The notes beneath the pieces were generated by a model. It was not told where the DNA came from. It did not search any database and was given only the letters and a program-made list of their open reading frames with translations. From positions 124,001-188,000 of the forward strand of contig NZ_JANJUQ010000007.1 in the NCBI RefSeq assembly GCF_024710485.1: 64,000 bases of DNA, written 5' to 3'. This stretch comes from Flavobacterium sp. (GTDB taxonomy: Bacteria > Bacteroidota > Bacteroidia > Flavobacteriales > Flavobacteriaceae). This document shows positions 51,208-58,922 of this stretch, piece after piece. The first letter of the stretch is position 1; the number at the start of each line of letters is the position of its first letter. The position numbers and the translations under genes are program-made.

Positions 51208-51500
51208 CTTAATTAAGCTCTCTAAAAGAGAGCTTTTTTTATGGTTAATTTTTAGAAAAAATTAAGTAAAGAAAGGGTTCGAATCCGGACAACGACTCTA
51301 AATCTTAAAGGACACGAGCATTGCGACTAGCGAAGCAAACTTGGAGGTTTTTTTATGGTTAATTTTTAGGAAAATTAAGTAAAGATTGGGTTTGAATCCG
51401 GACAATGACTCTAAATTTTAAAGGACACGAGCATCGCGACTGGTGAAGCAAACTTAGAGGTTTTTTTATGGTTAACTTTTAGAAAGAATTGTTTGAAAAT
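51208..51500 (+). repeat. Tandem repeats of tRNA-Cys 3' end
   Basis: Two further units begin at 51275 and 51388, period 113 bp. Each starts with GGGTTYGAATCCGGACAA, a copy of the tRNA T-arm, followed by CGACTCTAAA-like sequence. Next comes a shared block (AAAGGACACGAGCAT, then GCGACTAGCGAAGCAAACTT or a variant) and GAGGTTTTTTTATGGTTAA. The sequence after the real tRNA shares the last part (GAGAGCTTTTTTTATGGTTAA) at period 90. The 5' half of the tRNA is not repeated, so these are remnants rather than tRNA genes. Confidence 0.85.
51215..51240 (+). terminator. Intrinsic terminator of tRNA-Cys
   Basis: AAGCTCTC pairs with GAGAGCTT around TAAAA, followed by TTTTT. It lies 8 nt after the tRNA end. 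Confidence 0.88.
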
Positions 51501-51515
51501 AGATTGAAAGAAAAA

Positions 51516-51550
51516 TAAAAAACCTCAGAATAAAATCTGAGGTTTTTTAT
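51516..51550. terminator. Intrinsic terminator (bidirectional)
   Basis: AAAAAACCTCAGA pairs with TCTGAGGTTTTTT around ATAAAA. It ends the minus-strand LysE gene and would also stop transcription from the tRNA-Cys array. Confidence 0.9.
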
Positions 51551-51564
51551 TTTTTGGCAAGTAT

Positions 51565-52257
51565 TTATTCTTGTTCTTCTAACTTTTCAATAGCAGAATT
51601 TACTATTTTTTGTTCTTTAGGGAACCAAGCCTGTGACAGTAAAACGACACCACAAATAATTAATGCAATACTGATAACTTTCTTGATTAAAAGGATATTT
51701 TTAGGATTCAGTTTACTTCGTAATTGTTTGGCTAGTATTATTTTAAATAAATCGGTGATGAAATAAACAATGATCAAAGTCGCAAAAAAAGTAATCATTC
51801 GAGAGGCTTGTAATTCTAATTGCGGACCTATTGTAATTAAGATAGCCAACCAAAAACCAAGGACACCAATATTGATAAAGTTTAGAAAAAAACCTTTGAT
51901 GAAAAGGGAAAAATAATTGGTTTTAGCCAATACTTTAGGATCGATTTCATCTATAATTTTTTTAGATTCCTTCTTGTTTTTTATAAAAGAAATGATACCG
52001 TAAGTCAGCATAACCAATCCACCAAAAATAAACAAAGCCGGATCGTCTTTAATGCTTTGAATCAAACGATAACTACTGAAAAAAGCAATCAGAATAAATA
52101 TAATATCCGCTAAAACCACACCTAAATCAAACATCACAGCCGCTCTGAATCCTTTGACTACACTGGTTTCCAGGAGAACAAAAAATACAGGACCAATCAT
52201 AAAACTCAGGAAAAAACCAAGCGGTATGGCGGATAAAATATCGTTTAAAAAAATCAT
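51565..52257 (-). CDS. LysE family exporter
   Basis: 230 residues from MIFLNDILSA; the upstream ATG adds ten residues. About six hydrophobic segments follow the LysE/RhtB pattern, starting with IPLGFFLSFMIGPVFFVLLE and containing RAAVMFDLGVVLADIIF. The family exports amino acids or homoserine lactones from the cytoplasm; the substrate is unknown. It sits 56 nt downstream of the GIN-domain gene on the same strand. Confidence 0.88.
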   Translation of the reverse strand: MIFLNDILSAIPLGFFLSFMIGPVFFVLLETSVVKGFRAAVMFDLGVVLADIIFILIAFFSSYRLIQSIKDDPALFIFGGLVMLTYGIISFIKNKKESKKIIDEIDPKVLAKTNYFSLFIKGFFLNFINIGVLGFWLAILITIGPQLELQASRMITFFATLIIVYFITDLFKIILAKQLRSKLNPKNILLIKKVISIALIICGVVLLSQAWFPKEQKIVNSAIEKLEEQE

Positions 52258-52313
52258 GGTTTGAATTTTGACACTGCAAGTTAGCATTAAATTTGAAAAA
52301 TCTAAAAAAAATG

Positions 52314-52979
52314 CTACTTGGCTTCTTGTATCGTTCCGCCGGCTATGACTTTTTGATTGATCTGTTTCGGTTTGCCGTAAATGGTAATATCGCCACCGGC
52401 TCTGACTTTAGCCTCTACTATATCTGTAGCAAAAATATTCGCTTCGCCACCGGCATTGGCAGTAATAGTAGTTTGCTTTGTTTTGAATTGTTGAGCTTCG
52501 AAAATACCGCCTGAATTCACTAAAACATCTTGATTATCAGCATTTCCTTCAATGATAACTTTAGAGCCATTGGCAATTCTGGCTGAAAATTTTTGGGTTT
52601 CAAGCTTCATTTTAACCTCAGAACCTTCTTTGGCATTGACATCAAAAGTCAACGTTTTTATATGATCGCCACAAGCAATTCTTGAACCTTCATTGGCTTC
52701 AACAGCTGAAATATTTTTAAAGAAAACCGTAACTGAAATATGATCTCCGCCCAATAGTTTCGTCAGCGGCATTCTTATTTTAAGCTCACCACTTTTGTTG
52801 ACCAATTCAACTTCGCTAGCTTCTTTACCATTAATAATGACTTTGTTTTCGTTGCTTTTAACCAACAAAACATCAATCTGATCGAAAGCGGTAACTTTAT
52901 CAAAATCACCCACATTTTTTTCAACTTGTCCGAAAGATAAGGCACTGAAAAACAATGCACTGTACACTACATTTTTCAT
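52314..52979 (-). CDS. Exported head GIN domain (DUF2807) protein
   Basis: 221 residues with a signal peptide ending near SFGQ (about residue 18). The rest is the repetitive right-handed beta-helix of DUF2807: FDKVTAFDQIDVLLVKSNEN, then GSEVKMKLETQ, GSKVIIEGNAD, GGEANIFATDIVEAKV and GGDITIYGKP. It is exported; family members are envelope or surface proteins of unknown function. It starts one base after the rnr stop and probably shares its transcript. Confidence 0.88.
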   Translation of the reverse strand: MKNVVYSALFFSALSFGQVEKNVGDFDKVTAFDQIDVLLVKSNENKVIINGKEASEVELVNKSGELKIRMPLTKLLGGDHISVTVFFKNISAVEANEGSRIACGDHIKTLTFDVNAKEGSEVKMKLETQKFSARIANGSKVIIEGNADNQDVLVNSGGIFEAQQFKTKQTTITANAGGEANIFATDIVEAKVRAGGDITIYGKPKQINQKVIAGGTIQEAK

Positions 52980-52980
52980 A

Positions 52981-55161
52981 CTATTCGTTTCTTCTTATAA
53001 AATGAAAATCCAATTGTTTTTTTACTAAATCGGCATTTTTAACTTTGACATATACTTCGTCTCCAAGCTGTAATAAAGCTTTGGAAACCTGTCCTACTAA
53101 AGCGTATTGCTTTTCATCAAACACATAATAATCTTCCTTGATTTCTCGGATGCGAACCATACCTTCACATTTGTTTTCTATAATTTCCACATAAATTCCC
53201 CATTCGGTTACACCGGAAATTACACCTAAAAACTCCTGATCTTTATGGTCTTGCATGTATTTCACCTGCATGTATTTCACCGAATCTCTTTCAGCCTGAG
53301 CCGCTAAAGCTTCCATATCGCTGGAATGTGCACATTTAGCTTCGTAATCTTCTTGGTTTACACTTTTACCGCCATCTAAATAATGTTGTAACAATCGGTG
53401 TGCCATTACATCGGGATAACGACGAATAGGTGAAGTAAAATGACTATAGAAATCGAATGCTAATCCGTAATGACCAATATTTTCGGTAGAATACACTGCT
53501 TTACTCATACTTCGGATGGTTAACGTATCAACTAAGTTTTGTTCTTTTTTACCGTTGACTTCGTTCAATAAATTGTTCAATGATTTCGAAATATCTTGCT
53601 TCGATTTCATGTTAATCGTATAACCGAATTTAGAAATTACTGTTTGTAAATTCATCAACTTATCTTCATTAGGTTCATCGTGAATTCGGTACACAAAGGT
53701 TTTCTTTTGTTTGCCTATAAATTCCGCTACTTTTCGGTTGGCCAACAACATGAATTCTTCAATCAAATGATTGGCATCTTTCGACACTTTGAAAAATACA
53801 CCAACGGGTTCAGCTGCTTCGTTTAAGTTGAATTTTACTTCCACTTTATCAAAGGATATCGCACCGGCAGCCATTCGTTTTCTACGAAGAATTTTAGCTA
53901 ATTCATCTAACTTCAAGGTGGCTTCTACTATTGGCTTCGGAGCTTGATAGGATTTTCCGGTTAGAGAAACTTCAGCCGGTATTAAATCAGATTGCGTTTC
54001 AATAATACTTTGTGCTTCTTCATAAGCAAATCGCTGATCAGAATAAATCACAGTACGACCAAACCATTGGTTGACTACTTCGGCCTTCGGTGTTAATTCA
54101 AATACAGCAGAAAACGTATATTTTTCTTCATTGGGTCGCAACGAACAAGCGAAATTCGACAATACTTCAGGCAACATCGGAACCACTCGGTCAACCAAAT
54201 ACACAGATGTAGCTCGGTTATAAGCTTCGTCATCTAAAATAGTACCTTCTTTCACGTAATGCGATACATCGGCAATATGAACACCAATTTCGTAATTACC
54301 GTTTTCTAAGACTTGAAACGACAAGGCATCATCAAAATCTTTCGCATCTTTAGGGTCAATGGTAAAGGTTAAAACCTTACGCATATCGCGTCGTTTAGCA
54401 ATTTCTTCCGGCGTAATAGAAGTATCTATTTTATTAGCAAAAGCTTCAACTTCTATAGGAAAATCGTATGGTAAGCCATATTCGGCTAAAATCGCGTGAA
54501 TTTCGGTGTTGTGTTCGCCCGGTTTTCCCAGTACTTTTATCACTGAACCAAAAGGCGAATCAGCTTTAACCGGCCAATCTTCGAGTTTAACCAATACAAC
54601 ATCACCATGTTGGGCATCGCCTAACTTATTTTTTGGTATAAAAATATCGGTGTACATTTTAGCATTGGCAGTCGTCACAAAGCCAAAATTCTTCTGAATA
54701 TCAATTACGCCAACAAATTCTTCTTTGTGGCGCTCTAAAATTTCCAATACTTCCGCCTCCGGTTTTCTGGAACTTCTTCGGTCGTACACATAGGCTTTGA
54801 CTATATCACCATCTAAAGCGTGATTCAGATTTACAAATGGGACAAAAACATCGTGCTCTAACTCGTCGCAAACAAAATAGGCGGTTTTGCGTGACGTCAT
54901 ATCAATCGTTCCTTCGTAGTATTTTTGGCTACTGGCTTTCACCAAATACTTTCCGGGTTCCGATTCGATAATCAGTTTTTGTGCTGCAAGAACTTTTAAA
55001 TCTTTAATAATTTCATTCCGACTTTTAGTATCGTCGAGTTCTAATATCGCAGCGATTTGTTTGTAATTGAATGGTTTATTTGGATTTTTAGACAGTATTT
55101 TAAAAATCTTTTCGGAAAAGGTTTTGGTTTTCTTTCCGAACTTTTTTGGTTTCTTACTCAT
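52981..55161 (-). CDS. rnr: Ribonuclease R
   Basis: 726 residues with the RNase R domain order: an N-terminal winged-helix (YKQIAAILELDDTKSRNEII), two cold-shock domains (about 80-240), the RNB catalytic domain with FTIDPKDAKDFDDALSF (acidic metal ligands), and a C-terminal S1 domain (about 640-720) with GVISGVTEWGIYVEI. It is a processive 3'-5' exonuclease that degrades structured RNA. Single gene whose upstream spacer holds a word repeat and the DUF2007 gene start. Confidence 0.95.
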   Translation of the reverse strand: MSKKPKKFGKKTKTFSEKIFKILSKNPNKPFNYKQIAAILELDDTKSRNEIIKDLKVLAAQKLIIESEPGKYLVKASSQKYYEGTIDMTSRKTAYFVCDELEHDVFVPFVNLNHALDGDIVKAYVYDRRSSRKPEAEVLEILERHKEEFVGVIDIQKNFGFVTTANAKMYTDIFIPKNKLGDAQHGDVVLVKLEDWPVKADSPFGSVIKVLGKPGEHNTEIHAILAEYGLPYDFPIEVEAFANKIDTSITPEEIAKRRDMRKVLTFTIDPKDAKDFDDALSFQVLENGNYEIGVHIADVSHYVKEGTILDDEAYNRATSVYLVDRVVPMLPEVLSNFACSLRPNEEKYTFSAVFELTPKAEVVNQWFGRTVIYSDQRFAYEEAQSIIETQSDLIPAEVSLTGKSYQAPKPIVEATLKLDELAKILRRKRMAAGAISFDKVEVKFNLNEAAEPVGVFFKVSKDANHLIEEFMLLANRKVAEFIGKQKKTFVYRIHDEPNEDKLMNLQTVISKFGYTINMKSKQDISKSLNNLLNEVNGKKEQNLVDTLTIRSMSKAVYSTENIGHYGLAFDFYSHFTSPIRRYPDVMAHRLLQHYLDGGKSVNQEDYEAKCAHSSDMEALAAQAERDSVKYMQVKYMQDHKDQEFLGVISGVTEWGIYVEIIENKCEGMVRIREIKEDYYVFDEKQYALVGQVSKALLQLGDEVYVKVKNADLVKKQLDFHFIRRNE

Positions 55162-55197
55162 TGTATCATTTCTAATTAATGTTGAAAATTACGAAAT

Positions 55198-55229
55198 AGT
55201 TATAAGTTATGAGTTATAAGTTATGAGTT
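55198..55229. repeat. AGTTATAAGTTATG word-repeat array
   Basis: Four words (AGTTATAAGTT, ATGAGTT and repeats) in tandem occupy the spacer between the divergent rnr and DUF2007 genes. Same class of structure as at 44329 and 2701, with a different word. Confidence 0.55.
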
Positions 55230-55273
55230 TTAATATAAATCTAACATTCACTACCTTTAGCAAAACGTACAAA

Positions 55274-55507
55274 ATGACTGAATTTGTAACCATAGCCACT
55301 TTCAACTTCGTCCATGAAATCACCGTATTGAAATCGGTTTTAGATCGCGAAGGTATTCCGTATTTATTCCATAACGAAAACTTAATAGCTATTGATCCTC
55401 TAGCGACTTTGGCCTACGGCGGTATTCGATTAAAAGTACATCCCAACGATATAGAAAAAGTACAGAGTATTTTAAACGACCTAAATAATCATTTGAAAAT
55501 TGTATAA
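55274..55507 (+). CDS. DUF2007 putative signalling protein
   Basis: 77 residues from MTEFVTIATFN; the longer frame to 55223 would read through the word repeat. It is a complete DUF2007 domain: FVHEITVLKSVLDREGIPYLFHNE and the tail RLKVHPNDIEKVQSIL. The family is small, cytosolic and of unknown function. It is the last gene before the gene-free origin-like region and lies 645 nt from the next gene. Confidence 0.85.
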   Translation: MTEFVTIATFNFVHEITVLKSVLDREGIPYLFHNENLIAIDPLATLAYGGIRLKVHPNDIEKVQSILNDLNNHLKIV

Positions 55508-56142
55508 ATCTTGGAAGTTTTCAACAAGTACTAAAAACAAGAAAAATGAATTTTTAAAAATTTAAAATTTATGATGGTTATTATAGCTTGTTAATTTCAC
55601 GCATAACTTTTAGTTATTTTATTTTTTTAAAAAGTTATACCGATTTATACAGAGAAATTAACAACAACTTTATAATCTAAAAGCCTTAAAATGAATTAAA
55701 ATTTAGTTTTTATTAACAGTTGTTAACAGTCAAAAATACACAACTTTTTTTAATAAGTTTAGTTGTTGATAATTGTTGAAAACCTACTTTTTTTTGCTTA
55801 TAATTTTTCTAAAAAAAGCCAAAACTAAATTTGATTTTTCCAATCCAATTTTGGATTAAAAAAAAAGAAATACAAGCGCCAAAAACTTCTGATTTTCTAT
55901 CCAAAGTTGTTAACAATTGGTGTTAATTTAAAGTTAACTGATTATCAATGATTTGCAAAATGCTATTAACATCGTATAATTTTAACATTTATATTGAAAT
56001 TTATCTAATGATTTTCAATTAGTTATATAATTATCTTAAAATAGTGTTTTGCTTACTTTTTAAAAATCAATCAGTTACAATTAAGTAAACATTCAATCAA
56101 TAGTTTCCGTAAATTTGTGCAACCCATAACACAACATACTCT
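55508..56142. other. Candidate replication origin region (oriC)
   Basis: A 635-bp stretch with no gene. The 180 bases at 55561-55740 contain 35 G+C. DnaA-box-like 9-mers occur repeatedly: TTTTCAACA (55518-55526), TTGTTAACA forms near 55720 and 55907, TGTTGATAA (55764) and TGTTGAAAA (55774) spaced 10 nt, and TTATCAATG (55942). Genes on the left are mostly minus and on the right mostly plus. A parS site lies 15 kb away. No dnaA gene is nearby, which is acceptable for Bacteroidota, where oriC and dnaA are often apart. Confidence 0.6.
56110..56117 (+). promoter_or_regulatory. Putative -7 element of rpiB
   Basis: TAAATTTG matches TAnnTTTG and lies 25 nt before the rpiB ATG at 56143, at the right edge of the origin-like region. 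No -33 TTTG is evident. Confidence 0.4.
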
Positions 56143-56574
56143 ATGAAAATCTCTATCGGAAACGATCACGCCGGACCGGATTATAAAAAAGCGATTGTAG
56201 CTTATTTAGAACAAAATGGTTACCAATTAGTAAACCATGGAACCGACACTTTTGACAGTGTGGATTATCCTGATTTTGGTCATCCTGTAGCAAATGATGT
56301 TGAAACCGGTAAAGCCGATTTCGGTATCGTAATTTGCGGTTCTGGAAATGGGATTAATATGACGGTTAACAAACACCAGGGTATACGCTCGGCTTTGTGT
56401 TGGACTAAAGAAATTGCTGCTTTGGCTCGTCAACATAATGATGCTAATATTATTAGTATCCCGGCACGTTACACTTCTATTCAACAAGCGGTTGACATGG
56501 TGGAAACCTTTTTAAATACTGATTTTGAAGGTGGAAGACACGCTAACAGGGTCAATAAAATAGCTTGTCAGTAA
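56143..56574 (+). CDS. rpiB: Ribose-5-phosphate isomerase B
   Basis: 143 residues, the RpiB/LacAB family. It interconverts ribose and ribulose 5-phosphates in the pentose pathway. The family blocks GNDHAGPDYK, FGIVICGSGNGI and HNDANIISIPARY are intact. It is the first gene right of the origin-like region, and the downstream membrane-protein gene begins six nt after its stop. Confidence 0.95.
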   Translation: MKISIGNDHAGPDYKKAIVAYLEQNGYQLVNHGTDTFDSVDYPDFGHPVANDVETGKADFGIVICGSGNGINMTVNKHQGIRSALCWTKEIAALARQHNDANIISIPARYTSIQQAVDMVETFLNTDFEGGRHANRVNKIACQ

Positions 56575-56579
56575 ACTTT

Positions 56580-56897
56580 ATGTATCCGAAAACCGTAATA
56601 GAGTATAATAATTTTGGTCGGAAAACGGCACTAGTCACTTTTTTAACAGGAAGCTTAATTGTTATACTTTATTATTTAACGGCTTTTAGTGGAATGATTT
56701 TTATTAGCTTGTTCTTTATTATTTCTTTTTTTCTTCTGAACACTATAGTTTCTGCATCGTTGATAAGGCTTTTGTTCAAAAATAAAAAAGAGAAAAAATC
56801 AATAATGACCACTTTGTTTTTAATGTCACTTAATCTTCCGATAGGCTATGCTTATTTACAGTTAGGATTTCAAATTTACGCCCACACCAATAATTAG
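56580..56897 (+). CDS. Small membrane protein of unknown function
   Basis: 105 residues from the ATG at 56580 (a TTG start at 56565 would overlap rpiB by ten bases). Three hydrophobic segments (about 18-37, 43-60 and 80-100) and a Lys-rich loop (FKNKKEKKSI) indicate an inner-membrane protein. I do not recognise a family. Its stop is 2 nt before the CDF gene, so rpiB, this gene, the CDF transporter and nnrD form one operon. Confidence 0.75.
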   Translation: MYPKTVIEYNNFGRKTALVTFLTGSLIVILYYLTAFSGMIFISLFFIISFFLLNTIVSASLIRLLFKNKKEKKSIMTTLFLMSLNLPIGYAYLQLGFQIYAHTNN

Positions 56898-56899
56898 CC

Positions 56900-57802
56900 A
56901 TGAGCGAAATTCACATACACAAACACGAAGTCAAAGGAAGTAATTTAATGATTTCCATTGTTTTGAATTTATTGATTACCATAGCTCAAATTGTGGGTGG
57001 AATTATCTCGGGTAGTTTAGCGCTAATCTCCGATGCCTTACACAATTTTTCTGATGTACTTTCCTTGGTTTTTAGTTATATTGCCCACAAATTATCCAGA
57101 AGAAAAGCATCTATCAACAATACTTTCGGTTATAAAAGAGCCGAATTAATAGCTGCATTTGTCAATGCTTCCACTTTAGTTATTGTTGCCTTAATCTTAA
57201 TTTACGGAGCTGTTGAACGATTTGTAAACCCGCATCCTATAGAGTCAGGTTTAGTAATTTGGTTGGCTTTGTTAGGCATAATAGTCAATGGTGTTTCTGT
57301 TATTTTTCTACGAAAAGATGCTGAGCACAATCTCAATATGAAATCGGCTTATTTGCATTTGTTAACCGATATGATGGCGTCGGTAGCTGTATTGGTTGGC
57401 GGATTATTAATGAAATTTTACGATTGGTTTTGGGTAGATAGTTTGATGACTATTATTATTGCGGTTTATTTAATTGTGGTTGGTGTACAATTGTTAGTAG
57501 AATCCACCAAAATGTTAATGTTATTTACACCTGATTTTATAGATATTAAAGAATTGGTTCGCGAAGTGCATAAAATTCCGGGTGTTAAAAAATTACACCA
57601 CATCCATGTTTGGCATCTTAATGACGAAGAATTGCACCTCGAAGCGCATTTAGATTGTTCTGAAGATATTAGAATGAGCGAATTCAACGAGCTTTTACAT
57701 GAAGTAGAACAAGTGTTGTTTCACCAATTTAACATCAATCATATCAATATTCAGCCTGAATTTAAAAAAGAAGATCCCAAACATTTCATCGTTCAGGATT
57801 GA
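56900..57802 (+). CDS. Cation diffusion facilitator transporter
   Basis: 300 residues with six membrane segments and a C-terminal cytosolic domain, the CDF layout. Metal-site residues are in SDALHNFSDVLS (TM2) and HLLTDMMAS (TM5). The N-terminus is His-rich (HIHKHE). It exports divalent metals, most often zinc, using proton exchange. Co-transcribed with the upstream small membrane gene. Confidence 0.92.
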   Translation: MSEIHIHKHEVKGSNLMISIVLNLLITIAQIVGGIISGSLALISDALHNFSDVLSLVFSYIAHKLSRRKASINNTFGYKRAELIAAFVNASTLVIVALILIYGAVERFVNPHPIESGLVIWLALLGIIVNGVSVIFLRKDAEHNLNMKSAYLHLLTDMMASVAVLVGGLLMKFYDWFWVDSLMTIIIAVYLIVVGVQLLVESTKMLMLFTPDFIDIKELVREVHKIPGVKKLHHIHVWHLNDEELHLEAHLDCSEDIRMSEFNELLHEVEQVLFHQFNINHINIQPEFKKEDPKHFIVQD

Positions 57803-58650
57803 TGAAGACTCTCGATTTACATACTATTCAAACTTTTTTTAAAAAGCGAAATCCGGAGGCTCATAAAGGTCATCACGGCCATGCTTTACTCATAGCCGGT
57901 AGTAAATCAAAAATGGGTGCAGCTATTATTGCCGCCAAAGCTTGTTTAAGAAGCGGCGCAGGTTTGGTTACCTTAAACATTCCTAAAAAAGAACGTCAAG
58001 CGATTTTTGCTGCGATTCCGGAGGTCATGATTGCGTTTAGAGAAGGAAACCTTTCATTGGAAAAGTTTACGGCTTTCGGTATCGGCCCGGGTTTAGGAAT
58101 CGATAAGTCGGCGGAAAGAAAATTGGTTACACTTTTAGAAAATACCAAATTGCCGATGGTTTTAGATGCTGATGCACTGACCATTTTAGCCAATAATTCG
58201 AAACTATTTTCTAAAATTCTTCCCAATTCCATCTTAACACCACACGAAAAAGAATTCGATTACATGTTTGGTCAGCACGCTCATAACAACGAGAGACAAC
58301 AAACAGCCATCCAAAAAGCAACCGAATTGAATCTGATCATCGTTTTAAAAAGCAGCCAAACTTTCATTACGAACGGTAACCAACATTTTCAAAACACTAC
58401 CGGAAATTCAGGCTTAGCAAAAGGCGGTTCTGGCGACGCGTTAACCGGAATGATTACTTCTTTTTTAGCACAAGGCTATGAACCTTTACAAGCCGCTTGT
58501 TTGGGAGTTTTCTTCCACGGATTAGCTGCTGATATTACCTTGGAAACCCAAAGTGAGGAAAGTATGCTGATTTCGGATGTCATAGAAAATATAGGAAAGG
58601 CTTTTCGAAAAATTGAGATTAAAGATGAAGAGCTTTCCAAAAAAGGATAA
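57802..58650 (+). CDS. nnrD: NAD(P)H-hydrate dehydratase
   Basis: 282 residues. The start overlaps the CDF stop by one base (TGATG); a TTG at 57799 is less likely. It repairs hydrated NADH and NADPH using ADP or ATP. The family blocks NPEAHKGHHGHALLIAGSKSK, TAFGIGPGLG, DADALTILANN and GLAKGGSGDALTGMI are present. The epimerase half, often fused, is absent, so that activity must come from elsewhere. Its end overlaps a convergent membrane gene by 32 nt. Confidence 0.93.
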   Translation: MKTLDLHTIQTFFKKRNPEAHKGHHGHALLIAGSKSKMGAAIIAAKACLRSGAGLVTLNIPKKERQAIFAAIPEVMIAFREGNLSLEKFTAFGIGPGLGIDKSAERKLVTLLENTKLPMVLDADALTILANNSKLFSKILPNSILTPHEKEFDYMFGQHAHNNERQQTAIQKATELNLIIVLKSSQTFITNGNQHFQNTTGNSGLAKGGSGDALTGMITSFLAQGYEPLQAACLGVFFHGLAADITLETQSEESMLISDVIENIGKAFRKIEIKDEELSKKG

Positions 58651-58894
58651 AGCTTCCCACTATAAAAACAAAAACCGGAATACCGACCAAAAGGTTTAAA
58701 TTTCGCTTTAGTGTCAGCGATTTTCGGTGAAACAAATAACTTTCACTCAACAAAAAAACCGACCACAAAAATAACCCCATGTAAATACTCAAAGCATAGG
58801 CAAGATAAAACTCCTCAAAATCAAGGAAGAAAAAGATACTGCCCAAACAAAATAGCACCAACAGCAAAATTCGCAGGAAAAAATATTTTATCAT
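58619..58894 (-). CDS. Small three-segment membrane protein
   Basis: 91 residues with three hydrophobic segments (about 3-24, 32-50 and 66-84) and almost no charged residues outside loops. I do not recognise a family. The gene is convergent with nnrD and overlaps it by 32 nt, and is divergent from the Tex gene 28 nt away. Coding character (Leu/Phe-rich with normal loops) supports a real gene, but it could be a chance frame. Confidence 0.6.
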   Translation of the reverse strand: MIKYFFLRILLLVLFCLGSIFFFLDFEEFYLAYALSIYMGLFLWSVFLLSESYLFHRKSLTLKRNLNLLVGIPVFVFIVGSFILFWKALHL

Positions 58895-58922
58895 TGCATT
58901 GATTTAGTCCAAAAATACAAAA

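Noticed and set aside
51208..51500. Possible CRISPR array after tRNA-Cys
   Set aside because: Units are 90-113 bp and contain tRNA fragments without unique spacers; no cas genes in the window.
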